Shown here: one piece after another, positions 45,046-53,022 of the stretch
Layout of the letters: each line of letters starts with the position of its first letter
Numbering within the stretch: position 1 is the stretch's first letter
NCBI RefSeq assembly: GCF_001753165.1
Contig: NZ_CP017448.1
Coordinates: 2,064,462-2,128,461, forward strand
From: Acidihalobacter aeolianus
GTDB lineage: Bacteria > Pseudomonadota > Gammaproteobacteria > DSM-5130 > Acidihalobacteraceae
Length of the DNA: 64,000 nt
Reading direction: 5' to 3'
The notes under the pieces: generated by a model
The model's database searches: none
The model's input: the letters and a program-made list of their open reading frames with translations, nothing else
What the model was told of the DNA's origin: nothing
Made by a program: the position numbers and the translations under genes

Positions 45046-46521
45046 TCATAATACCGGTGCCCCCGCAATCAGCATGGTCGCCTGATTCAGCCAGGCAACC
45101 AGCACCGCCGGAATCGCCAGACCCAGCCACAACACCAGCACGAGATGCAGCACCACCGGCAGCATGTTGACCTTGACCGGCTCCAAGCCTGCCGGCGCGG
45201 GGCCATAGACCATCGGCTGCAGATGGCGAAACAGGCCGGCGAAGGCGATCACCAGCCCGAGCAGCAGAAAAACCGTCAGCACCGGCGCGGCATGCATGGT
45301 GGCGCCGAGCAGCAGAAATTCGCTGGTGAAGATGCCGAAGGGCGGAAAACCGGCGATGGCGGCGACGCCAAGCAGAAATGGCCAGCCGATGCCGGGCTGG
45401 GCGCGCAGCAACCCCCGGATGTGTTCGATGGACTGGGTGCCGGCCAGGTGCGTGGCGTGTCCGACGGTGACGAAGATTGCGGACTTGGTCAGCGAATGGA
45501 CCAGCATGTGCAGCAACGCGGCGAAAGTTGCCAGCGGACCGCCGAGGCCAAAGCCGAAGGTCATCAGCCCCATGTGTTCGATGGAGGAATAGCTGAATAG
45601 ACGCTTGACATCGCGCTGGCGGTGCAGGAATAGTCCGGCGACAAGAAACGACACCAGCCCGAAGCCCATCATCAGGAGACCGGCCAGGTGCGGATGCGAG
45701 GTGTGCGCGAGGGAGCCGTCGACCAGCATCTTGAAGCGCACCACGGCATAGAGGGCGACGTTGAGCAGCAACCCCGAGAGTATCGCCGAGATCGGCGTCG
45801 GGCCCTCGGAATGCGCGTCCGGCAGCCATTGATGCATGGGTACCAGCCCGACCTTGGTGCCGTAGCCGATCAGTAGAAACACGAAAGCGATACTCATCAC
45901 CGCCGGTTGCAACTGCGCGCGGTGGGCGTTCAGTACGCTCCAGTTCAGACCCTGCGCCGGATGAGGCAGCACGTGCTGGGCGGCGTAATACACCAGTACG
46001 GTGCCGAATAGCGCCAGCGCGATGCCGACGCCGCACAGGATGAAATACTTCCATGCCGCCTCCACGGCTTCCGGCGTGCGGTACAACGACACCAGCATGA
46101 CGGTGCTCAGCGTGGCGCCCTCCACGGCGACCCACAGCACGCCGAGGTTGTTAGTGGTCAGCGCCAACAGCATGGTGAACAAAAAGCTCTGATACATCGC
46201 GTGATACAGGCGTAGCCCATACGGCCCGGTCAGACGGGTGTGCAGCACATGTTGCATGTAGGGGCGCGAGAAGATCGCCGTGGTCAGACCGACGAAGGCA
46301 GTGAGCACCACCAGAAATACGCTGAAATCGTCCACGCGCAGCCCGAAACCGGTCACCACGCCAGAGCGTGCCACCTCCCAGGCGAGCACCACCGAAGCAC
46401 CGAAAGAAACCGCGCCCAGCGCCACGTTCAGCCAGCCGGCCAGGCGGTCGTGACGCAACAGCCCGAGCAGCAGCGCACCGGCCAGCGGGGTGTAGGTGAC
46501 CAGGGGCAGCGCGGCGCTCAC
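45046..46521 (-). CDS. Hydrogenase-4 HyfF-like membrane subunit
   Basis: A 491-residue NuoL/M/N-family protein of about 13-14 membrane segments. The signature GLVPMHQWLPDAHSEGPTP with the following ISAILSGLLLNVALYAVVR and VEGATLSTVMLVSLYRT is of the HyfF/NuoN type, and LIGYGTKVGLVPMH carries the conserved lysine. It is a putative proton channel. It starts with GTG, overlapping the hyfE-like stop as GTGA, and is 34 bases from the hyfG-like gene. Confidence 0.9.
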   Translation of the reverse strand: MSAALPLVTYTPLAGALLLGLLRHDRLAGWLNVALGAVSFGASVVLAWEVARSGVVTGFGLRVDDFSVFLVVLTAFVGLTTAIFSRPYMQHVLHTRLTGPYGLRLYHAMYQSFLFTMLLALTTNNLGVLWVAVEGATLSTVMLVSLYRTPEAVEAAWKYFILCGVGIALALFGTVLVYYAAQHVLPHPAQGLNWSVLNAHRAQLQPAVMSIAFVFLLIGYGTKVGLVPMHQWLPDAHSEGPTPISAILSGLLLNVALYAVVRFKMLVDGSLAHTSHPHLAGLLMMGFGLVSFLVAGLFLHRQRDVKRLFSYSSIEHMGLMTFGFGLGGPLATFAALLHMLVHSLTKSAIFVTVGHATHLAGTQSIEHIRGLLRAQPGIGWPFLLGVAAIAGFPPFGIFTSEFLLLGATMHAAPVLTVFLLLGLVIAFAGLFRHLQPMVYGPAPAGLEPVKVNMLPVVLHLVLVLWLGLAIPAVLVAWLNQATMLIAGAPVL

Positions 46522-47195
46522 GGTTGATCCTCGCGGGCTTCGTTGAGTCGGTCGAGGCGATCCACGTCCAGCGAATCGATGCTCTCGCGCAACTGAAAGA
46601 AGAACACGCCGAACAGCACGGCGGCCACCAGCACGTCAAAGGCCACGCCTAGCTCGACCACCAGGGGCATACCGTGGGTGGCGCTCACCGCAGCGAGGAA
46701 CAGGCCGTTTTCTATTGCCATGAAACCGAGCACCTGGGCCACCGCCTGCCGCCGCACCACCAGCGTCAGCAGGCCGATCAGCACCACCGCCAGACTGATG
46801 GCGACGATGTTGCGGGTAAACGCCAGGCTGCTTTGCACCAGCGGCAGCACCAGCCAGTAGGCGAACATCACCATGCCCACGGCGAGCACCGTGGCCAGCA
46901 TGGGATGGCGCGGCCGGTCGAGATGGCGTGACAGCCCCAGCCGGCGCACCAGCCGGTGCAGCATCCAGGGAATCAACAGCGCCTTGAGCGAAAAGGTCAG
47001 CACGGCGGAGAAATACAGCTCCGGCGCCGACTCGGCGACGGCCACCGTCAGCGTCACCGCGGCCACCAGCGCGCCCTGCCAGGCGAAGGCGTGGATGGCC
47101 GACAGCAGCCGCGCCTGACCGAGCACGGCGAACGAGGCGAACAAGGCCATCGCGGCCAGCACCAGCACCACCGAATGCAACAGCGAGGCGCTCAC
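46518..47195 (-). CDS. Hydrogenase-4 HyfE-like membrane subunit
   Basis: A 225-residue protein of about seven membrane segments, similar to HyfE, which contains a NuoK-like core (ENGLFLAAVSATHGMPLVVE with the membrane glutamates) preceded by extra helices. The start is GTG 47195 (VSASLLHSVVLVLAAMALFA), overlapping the hyfC-like stop as GTGA; the long upstream open frame is a shadow of hyfC. HyfE occurs only in hydrogenase-4-type and related complexes, so it is a marker for this operon's kind. Confidence 0.86.
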   Translation of the reverse strand: MSASLLHSVVLVLAAMALFASFAVLGQARLLSAIHAFAWQGALVAAVTLTVAVAESAPELYFSAVLTFSLKALLIPWMLHRLVRRLGLSRHLDRPRHPMLATVLAVGMVMFAYWLVLPLVQSSLAFTRNIVAISLAVVLIGLLTLVVRRQAVAQVLGFMAIENGLFLAAVSATHGMPLVVELGVAFDVLVAAVLFGVFFFQLRESIDSLDVDRLDRLNEAREDQP

Positions 47196-48142
47196 ATTCC
47201 CTGCTCCAGAATCACATGACTGAGCAGGCCGATCAGCGCGAACAGAAAGGCCAGATTGAGGAAAGCCGGGGCCTGGAAAAGACGTTTTTTTACCAACACG
47301 GTCTCGCCCACCGCCAGCGCCGCGCCAAGCACCAGCAACTTGCCGGCAAGCGCGCCGACGGCGATACCCAGTGCGAGGGGCTGCGCCGTCGTCGCGATCC
47401 CCCAGGGAAAGAACACGTTGGCGATGAGCGCGCCATAGAGCAACAGACGGATCTGCGCGGCCCATTCCAGCAGCGCCAGATGACGGCCCGAGTATTCAAG
47501 GATCATGGCCTCGTGGATCATGGTCAGTTCGAGATGGGTCGTCGGATTGTCGATGGGAAGGCGGCCGGTTTCGGCCACTGCCACCAGGATCAGACTGCCC
47601 AGCGCGAACAGCATGGAGGGCAGCAAGGTGCCGCCGGCGAGTTGGTGATCGACCACGCTGGACAGATTCGTGCTGTGCGCGCTCATGGCCAGGGTGAACA
47701 CCGCCATCAGCAGCGCCGGCTCGGCCAGCCCGGACACCATCATCTCGCGGCTCGCGCCCATGCCGCCGAAGGCGGTGCCGACATCCATGCCGGCCAGGGC
47801 CAGAAAGAAACGCGCCAGCCCCAGCAGCCCGGCGACGACGATGACGTCGGCCAGCGCCGAGGTGGGCAGCCGGGTCGAAAGCAGCGGTACCGCGGCGGCC
47901 GCCAGCCAGGTAGCGGTGAATACGATGTAAGGCGTGACCCTGAACAGCGGCGAGGCGGTGTGCGCCACGCGCGTCTCCTTGGCGAACAGCTTGCCGAGGT
48001 TGCGTGCCGGTTGCAGCACCGAAGCCCCGCGCCGGTTCTGCAGCATCGCCTTGGCCTTGCGCACCCAGCCGACCAGCAGCGGCGCCGCGAGCGGCCACAG
48101 CAGTGCCTGCGCCACGGCCAGCACCGTATCGGCAGCGTTCAC
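47192..48142 (-). CDS. Hydrogenase-4 HyfC / NuoH-like membrane subunit
   Basis: A 316-residue NuoH-family protein with about eight segments. GWVRKAKAMLQNRRGASVLQ is the loop that meets the hydrophilic arm, and ETGRLPIDNPTTHLELTMIH with LEYSGRHLALLEWAAQ matches the NuoH quinone-site region. It links the channel-like subunits to the large and small subunits. GTG 48142 (overlap GTGA) fits the pattern of its neighbours; an ATG 15 bases upstream is also possible. Confidence 0.9.
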   Translation of the reverse strand: MNAADTVLAVAQALLWPLAAPLLVGWVRKAKAMLQNRRGASVLQPARNLGKLFAKETRVAHTASPLFRVTPYIVFTATWLAAAAVPLLSTRLPTSALADVIVVAGLLGLARFFLALAGMDVGTAFGGMGASREMMVSGLAEPALLMAVFTLAMSAHSTNLSSVVDHQLAGGTLLPSMLFALGSLILVAVAETGRLPIDNPTTHLELTMIHEAMILEYSGRHLALLEWAAQIRLLLYGALIANVFFPWGIATTAQPLALGIAVGALAGKLLVLGAALAVGETVLVKKRLFQAPAFLNLAFLFALIGLLSHVILEQGM

Positions 48143-50151
48143 AGCGTCACCACCCATAGCAGCAGGAGCAGCGTGCCCAGCGTCCAGGCCAGATACACGC
48201 GCAGGTGGCCCGCCTGCATGCGCGTCACCAGCCGCGTCAAACGGTCGAGCACGCGCACCACGGGCGCGTAGAACAGTGCCCAGCTGCGGTCGGTGATTTG
48301 CAGGCGATGCCGCGGCGTGGCGCCTTCGCCCGCGTCCACGCCCTCATCCACCCGCAGCCAAGCGCCAAACACGCGTCGCAGCGGCTGGGCGAAACCGGTC
48401 GCGGTGTATTGCATGCGCGGCGTCGGTGGCGCAAGGCCGCAATCCCAGGCGTCACTGCGGCGCACCCGGCGTACCGCCCCCCAATGTACCAGCCACGCGG
48501 TCAGACCCGCGAGCACCAGCAGTGCGAGGAGCACGCCGGGTGCGCTGTAGCTTGCGGTCGTCGGCGAAACGGGTGTCAGCCACAACCAGCCCTGCGCACC
48601 CGCCTGCGGCAGACCGCTGCCCAGCAGGGATTGCGGCACCCGCACGATCCAGGCGATGACCGTACTCGGAAACACGCCGGCAGCCAGACAGCCAAGCGCC
48701 AGCAGGCCCTGCCCCACGCGCATGTTCACCGGCACCTGCCGCGCCCGGCGCACCTGGCGCGTGCGCGCACGGCCGAGGAAGGCCACGCCGTAGGCCTTGA
48801 CGAAAGCCGCCGCGGCCAGCGCCGCGCTCAGCGCGAGCACCGCGGCTGCGACCGGAATCAGCGTGCGCAACAGGCCGCTGTGCAGCTGCCAGGTCTGCAA
48901 AGCCGCCTGAAAGGTGAACCATTCGGAGACGAAGCCGTTGAGCGGCGGCAGGCCGGAAATCGCCAGACTGCCGATCAGGAAGAATGTGCCGGTCCAGGGC
49001 ATGCGCCGCAGTAACCCGCCCATGCGGTCCAGATCGCGCTCGTGCGCGCTGTGCAAAATGGCTCCCGCGCCCATGAACAACAGTCCCTTGAACAAGGCGT
49101 GATTGAGCGCGTGATAGAGCGCAGCGACCAGCGCCAGCGCGCCGAGCAGGCGATGACCGGTGCCGAGGAAAATCAGCGACAGGCCGAGGCCGATGAACAC
49201 GATGCCGAGATTCTCCACCGAGGAATAGGCGAGCAGGCGCTTCAGGTCGGTCTGCATCAGCGCGAGCAGCACGCCGAGCAGGGCCGACAGGCTCCCGACC
49301 GTCAGCACTACCACGCCCCACTGCCAGTGCAGCGGCCCGATGAGATCGAACACCACACGCAGAAAGCCGTACACCGCCACCTTGAGCATGGCCCCGGACA
49401 TCAGCGCGGATATGTGCGAGGGGGCGGCCGGGTGCGCCTCGGGCAGCCAGGCATGCACCGGCACCAGTCCGGCCTTGATACCGAAGCCGGTGAAAGCCAG
49501 GGCGAAAGCCACGCTGGCCCACAGAAAATCCGGATGCGCGGCACGCATGGCGGCGAAGGCGAAACTGCCGCTGAAACTCGCCAGCACGCCGAAGGCGAGC
49601 AGAATGCACAGGCCGCTGATATGCCCCATCAGCAGATAGAGGAAGGCGGCGCGACGGTTGGCGGCATTGTCGTGCTGGAAGGCGACGAGGAAGTAGCTCG
49701 ACAGCGTCATCAGCTCCCAGGCGACCATGAACAGATAGGCGCCGTCGGCCATCAACACCAGTTCCATGCCGAGCAGGAACAGCCCGGAAAACGCACCGAG
49801 CGGGGGCAACTGGTCGCGCCCGCGCTCGAAATCGCGCACATAGCCCACGCCATAGATGCCAACGGCCAGAGTCAGCGCGCCGAGCAGTACAAGGAAAAAG
49901 CCGGACAACGCATCCAGACGAAGCTGCCAGGGCAGCCACGGCAGGCCGAGCGGAAGCTGCAAGGTGATACTGCCGCCGTCGGCCAGCGCCAGCAGACCAC
50001 AGGCCAACGCAGCCAGCCCCGACAGCGCGAACAGCGGCAACGACAGACCGCGCAACAGCGCAGGCCGGCGCGCGGTGGCGAACAGGCCGGCCAGGGACGA
50101 AGCCAAAGCCAGTCCAAGCGCTGCCATTGCCAATGTCCACACGATGTTCAT
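48139..50151 (-). CDS. Hydrogenase-4 HyfB-like membrane subunit
   Basis: A 670-residue NuoL/M-family protein. The conserved core is GIKAGLVPVHAWLPEAHPAA, with MVAWELMTLSSYFLVAFQHD before it and LAYSSVENLGIVFIGLGLSL after; a C-terminal extension (to 670) is as in HyfB/HycC. It would be the first ion-channel subunit of the complex. The start ATG 50151 is seven bases after the regulator gene's stop, so it is probably read from the same message; its own ribosome-binding site is weak. Confidence 0.9.
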   Translation of the reverse strand: MNIVWTLAMAALGLALASSLAGLFATARRPALLRGLSLPLFALSGLAALACGLLALADGGSITLQLPLGLPWLPWQLRLDALSGFFLVLLGALTLAVGIYGVGYVRDFERGRDQLPPLGAFSGLFLLGMELVLMADGAYLFMVAWELMTLSSYFLVAFQHDNAANRRAAFLYLLMGHISGLCILLAFGVLASFSGSFAFAAMRAAHPDFLWASVAFALAFTGFGIKAGLVPVHAWLPEAHPAAPSHISALMSGAMLKVAVYGFLRVVFDLIGPLHWQWGVVVLTVGSLSALLGVLLALMQTDLKRLLAYSSVENLGIVFIGLGLSLIFLGTGHRLLGALALVAALYHALNHALFKGLLFMGAGAILHSAHERDLDRMGGLLRRMPWTGTFFLIGSLAISGLPPLNGFVSEWFTFQAALQTWQLHSGLLRTLIPVAAAVLALSAALAAAAFVKAYGVAFLGRARTRQVRRARQVPVNMRVGQGLLALGCLAAGVFPSTVIAWIVRVPQSLLGSGLPQAGAQGWLWLTPVSPTTASYSAPGVLLALLVLAGLTAWLVHWGAVRRVRRSDAWDCGLAPPTPRMQYTATGFAQPLRRVFGAWLRVDEGVDAGEGATPRHRLQITDRSWALFYAPVVRVLDRLTRLVTRMQAGHLRVYLAWTLGTLLLLLWVVTL

Positions 50152-50158
50152 AGCCGCG

Positions 50159-50434
50159 TCAGACGGTCTCCCCGCTGCCGGCATCGGGTCCTGCCTTGAG
50201 CCGGACGCCGCGTCCAGACGCAGTACTGAGCGCGCCCTCCCCGATCAGCTCCACGCCCGCGCGATCCAGCGCATCCACCACTTTGACCAAAGACTCGACG
50301 TTGCCGCGCACCTGACCTTCACTGCCCTCCATGCGCTGAATGGTAGGCAGTGATAACCCGGCAGCCTCGGCAAGTTGACGCTGGTCGAGGCCGAGCAGGG
50401 CGCGCGCCGCGCGCATTTGGTTGGCTGTGATCAT
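50159..50434 (-). CDS. XRE-family DNA-binding protein, first gene of the hyf-like operon
   Basis: A 91-residue protein with one helix-turn-helix: RAARALLGLDQRQLAEAAGL and SLPTIQRMEGSEGQVRGNVE. The tail (RAGVELIGEG) is the usual end of small regulators that repress neighbouring transport genes. It directly precedes hyfB (seven bases) and is read in the same direction. A promoter candidate lies right in front of its ATG, so it probably controls its own operon. Confidence 0.88.
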   Translation of the reverse strand: MITANQMRAARALLGLDQRQLAEAAGLSLPTIQRMEGSEGQVRGNVESLVKVVDALDRAGVELIGEGALSTASGRGVRLKAGPDAGSGETV

Positions 50435-50441
50435 GCAAGCA

Positions 50442-50470
50442 ATTATCTCATCTGTAATAGTAATTGTAAA
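50442..50470 (-). promoter_or_regulatory. Promoter candidate for the XRE-hyf-like operon
   Basis: On the minus strand TTTACA (50470-50465) and GATAAT (50447-50442) are 17 bases apart, close to sigma-70 consensus. The predicted start would fall on or next to the ATG at 50434, giving a leaderless message. Eight bases upstream a perfect TATAAT (50478-50473) may mark a second promoter. The whole region 50435-50520 is much more AT-rich than the surroundings. Confidence 0.5.
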
Positions 50471-50686
50471 GCATTATACATCAATAATAATACTTAAGAC
50501 ATTACATGTTATGCTTTTGCTTTGTGGAAACCTTGGCGCCTGGCAGACGCGACTTGCAGCAGCTGTTAAAGCCCCCCCCCGATTTACCAGTTATCTCTGC
50601 GGTAATCGGCCTCGTCGATGTGCCAACCCGACTCCAGTGACCAGAGTTTTGCGCAAAATTCACAAAATCTTGATATCCCCCCCATC

Positions 50687-51060
50687 TCAGGGCGGCACGT
50701 TCTCAACACGCTGCCTCCTCCCCCGGCTGAACCGCGCTAGGTTGTAGGCCGCGGCGCAGAGCACGAACTGAAAATACAGTTTCTCGCGCCCGACAAAGCG
50801 ACTATTGCGCAGCCCTGCGATGGTCTTGATCCAGTCGAAGCATTCCTCGATCCCGTCAGGCGGGTTCGGTTGCCCACGCATCGCTTCCACAAAGCCTTGG
50901 GCCTCGTAGTTCTTGTCCGCGACCAGCTTGATCCGGTACTCCCGCCGCGCGCGTCGATCATCTCGATGCTTGCCTCGCGATCGGCAGTGTCGGGGGTTTG
51001 GCTTGGCTAGCCTGGGGCTCGACAATCAAGCCGTGACGGTGCTCCATCAACACATCGATC
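50687..51060 (-). pseudogene. IS5-family transposase fragment with frameshifts and deletion
   Basis: In one frame KLVADKNYEAQGFVEAMRGQ, then GIEECFDWIKTIAGLRN and FVLCAAAYNLARF match the C-terminal part of IS5-type DDE transposases; upstream, LMEHRHGLIVEPQ is in a shifted frame. The block between ADKNYE and GIEECF is shorter than in intact proteins, so a deletion has occurred. The 5' half of the gene is missing. The fragment lies just upstream of the hyf-like operon. A C9 tract (50572-50580) and a C7 tract (50677-50683) lie between it and the operon promoter. Confidence 0.78.
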
Positions 51061-51481
51061 AGTCAGACAGCATTGCCGCCTGGATCTCTCACTACGTTTG
51101 ACATGAACTCAGGCAATGCTGGGATATACACACGATATTCCGATTTAAGCTTTGTAAGACCATAGAAAAAACGAATACTGTGCGTGATGGAGAATTCTAA
51201 CTATCCCGACAACTGCACTCACTGGTAAGCGCTCTGGATGTTCGCCCCGGTTTTCCGGGGCCACCCTCTGAAATCGAACACAAACAGGGCGACTTGTCCA
51301 AGTCATTGGTTTACTGGCTTTCTTGAAGCGTAGCAACGGCACTTGATGGGTACGCTTCCGAGGGCCAGTCACAGAGAATATCGGTCAAAGAGAGAGCCAG
51401 AGAGGGGGAATGTCAGGATGTATTGGAAATAGCACGGTACGCTTGAACCGGACGGAAGGCTCCGGAGTGGCGGGGTTCAGG
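51061..51481. other. 421-base region without an identified gene
   Basis: Between the IS5-type fragment and the tRNA-Ser terminator I find no credible gene. A perfect hairpin GCCCCGG-TTTT-CCGGGGC is at 51244-51261. Base composition is lower in GC than in the core genes, in keeping with an acquired region. Confidence 0.4.
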
Positions 51482-51519
51482 CACAAAAAAACCGGTTTCA
51501 GAGAACCAGTTTTTTTGTG
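51482..51519 (-). terminator. Intrinsic terminator after tRNA-Ser
   Basis: The sequence CACAAAAAAACCGGTT at 51482-51497 is matched in inverted orientation by AACCAGTTTTTTTGTG at 51504-51519, with one mismatch. It has a T-run on both strands, so it may also stop transcription from the other side. It lies 3 bases after the tRNA CCA end. Confidence 0.8.
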
Positions 51520-51522
51520 AAT

Positions 51523-51613
51523 TGGCGGAGAGGGAGGGATTCGAACCCTCGATACGGGGTTACCGTATACACACTTTCCAGGCGTGCTCCTTCAACCACT
51601 CGGACACCTCTCC
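51523..51613 (-). tRNA. tRNA-Ser (anticodon GGA)
   Basis: The gene is 91 bases and has the long variable arm of a class II tRNA. The acceptor arm GGAGAGG pairs with CCTCTCC; the anticodon loop CTGGAAAG carries GGA; the T arm contains GTTCGAATC; CCA is encoded (51525-51523). It reads serine UCC/UCU. Its 3' end faces the hyf-like region. Confidence 0.96.
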
Positions 51614-51659
51614 GGATACTGCTTTGCCGACCGGCGGCGAGGCTGCAGGTCGGGCGGCA

Positions 51660-51688
51660 AGACTACCCGATCCGCTCGGACCTGTAAA
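51660..51688 (-). promoter_or_regulatory. Promoter candidate for tRNA-Ser
   Basis: On the minus strand TTTACA (51688-51683) and TAGTCT (51665-51660) are separated by 17 bases, in the gap between truB and tRNA-Ser. The start would be about 40 bases before the mature tRNA. Confidence 0.5.
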
Positions 51689-51709
51689 CGTAAAGCGGCC
51701 CGAGACGCC

Positions 51710-52642
51710 TCAGTTCTGCGCCCAGCGCATCAGGCGCTTCGGCGAGACGCGGCCGTCGTCGAGAATCTGCCCGACCCCCAGGAATACGCCCCGTGAGTCG
51801 TCATACAGGCGCACCAGGCCGGCGGTAGGTGCCTTGGGCACCCAGACCGGTTGCCCCTGACCGAGGAAACGGCTGGATTCGGCCCCGAGCCTGACCTCCT
51901 GCCAACGGCTCAATGCCGCATCGATCTGCAGCAGACAATCGTCGAGCGCGCGCATCCCGCCCGTTTCCGCGAGCTGGCGGAGTTCATCCAGCGTGTACAT
52001 GCGAGGGTTGTCGAAGGGACTGACCCCTTCGCGGCGCAGGGCGGTGACGTGAGCGCCGCATCCCAGCGCTTCGCCCAGGTCGTCGATCAGGGTACGCACA
52101 TAGGTCCCGCTGCTGCAGCGGATATCGAACTCGAGTCGGTCGCCCTCGCGACCGATCAGGTTGAACGCATGCACCACGACGCGTCGGGGTTTCCGCTCCA
52201 CTTCTTCTCCCTTGCGGGCAAGTTCGTAGAGTCTGCGGCCCTCGTGCTTGAGCGCGGAGTACATCGGAGGAATCTGCTCGATCTCGCCGCGCAGCGGCGA
52301 CATTGCCGCTTCAAGCTGACTCGCGGTGAATTCCGGCACCGGGCGCGTGGCGATGCAACGGCCCTCGGCATCCGCGGTATCCGTACGCTCGCCGAGCTTT
52401 GCGGTGGCGCGATAGTGTTTGTCCGCCTCGAGCAGATAGAACGAGACCTTGGTCGCCTCGCCCAGACAGATGGGCAGCAGACCGGTCGCCAACGGGTCAA
52501 GGCTACCGGTGTGGCCTGCCTTGCGCGCATTGAACAGGCGCTTGACTGCCTGGAGCGCCTGATTCGAGCTGAATCCCAGCGGCTTGTCGAGCAGCAGCAC
52601 GCCGCTGACATCGCGACGCTGACGTTTGATCTGCGCGGGCAT
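51710..52642 (-). CDS. truB: tRNA pseudouridine-55 synthase
   Basis: A 310-residue enzyme that makes pseudouridine 55 in the T loop of tRNAs. The catalytic aspartate is in KAGHTGSLDPLATGLLPICL (residues 38-57); IRCSSGTYVRTLIDDLGEAL and a C-terminal PUA domain follow. ATG 52642 is the conserved start (MPAQIKRQRRDVSGVLLLDK). It is one base after the rbfA stop. In most gammaproteobacteria rpsO follows truB; here tRNA-Ser and the accessory region do. Confidence 0.95.
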   Translation of the reverse strand: MPAQIKRQRRDVSGVLLLDKPLGFSSNQALQAVKRLFNARKAGHTGSLDPLATGLLPICLGEATKVSFYLLEADKHYRATAKLGERTDTADAEGRCIATRPVPEFTASQLEAAMSPLRGEIEQIPPMYSALKHEGRRLYELARKGEEVERKPRRVVVHAFNLIGREGDRLEFDIRCSSGTYVRTLIDDLGEALGCGAHVTALRREGVSPFDNPRMYTLDELRQLAETGGMRALDDCLLQIDAALSRWQEVRLGAESSRFLGQGQPVWVPKAPTAGLVRLYDDSRGVFLGVGQILDDGRVSPKRLMRWAQN

Positions 52643-52643
52643 C

Positions 52644-53018
52644 TCAGTCTTCCTGTCCGCGCGCGCGGTCGGAGCGCATCGCCTCCTCGATGAGGGCATC
52701 CACTCGGGCACCCTTGAGCTCGCTGTCGTCGAACACGAAGTGGAGTGCGGGCACCACCCGCAGGCGCATGCGTCGTCCCAGCTCGCGGCGCAGGAATCCT
52801 GAGGCCCGGCTCAGGGCCTTGCCGCTGGCCGCGGCGACCTGAGCGTCACCGAGCACGGTGAAGTACACCCGTGCATGCGACAGATCCTTGGACACCTCGA
52901 CGTCGCCGACCGTGACCATGCCCATGCCCGGGTCCTTGATCTCGGTACGCAGCAGATCGGCCAGCTCACGGCGGATCTGCTCGCCGACACGCAGGGTCCT
53001 GGAAAATTCGCGCGGCAT
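52644..53018 (-). CDS. rbfA: Ribosome-binding factor A
   Basis: A 124-residue KH-fold protein that matures the 5' end of 16S rRNA and helps at low temperature. REFSRTLRVGEQIRRELADL is the start and LSHARVYFTVLGD the characteristic strand; the FVFDDSELKGARVDALIEEA end is typical. It is four bases from infB's stop and one from truB. Confidence 0.94.
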   Translation of the reverse strand: MPREFSRTLRVGEQIRRELADLLRTEIKDPGMGMVTVGDVEVSKDLSHARVYFTVLGDAQVAAASGKALSRASGFLRRELGRRMRLRVVPALHFVFDDSELKGARVDALIEEAMRSDRARGQED

Positions 53019-53022
53019 GCTG

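Noticed and set aside
51145-51372. A 75-codon frame upstream of tRNA-Ser
   Set aside because: No ribosome-binding site and no recognisable similarity; likely noncoding.
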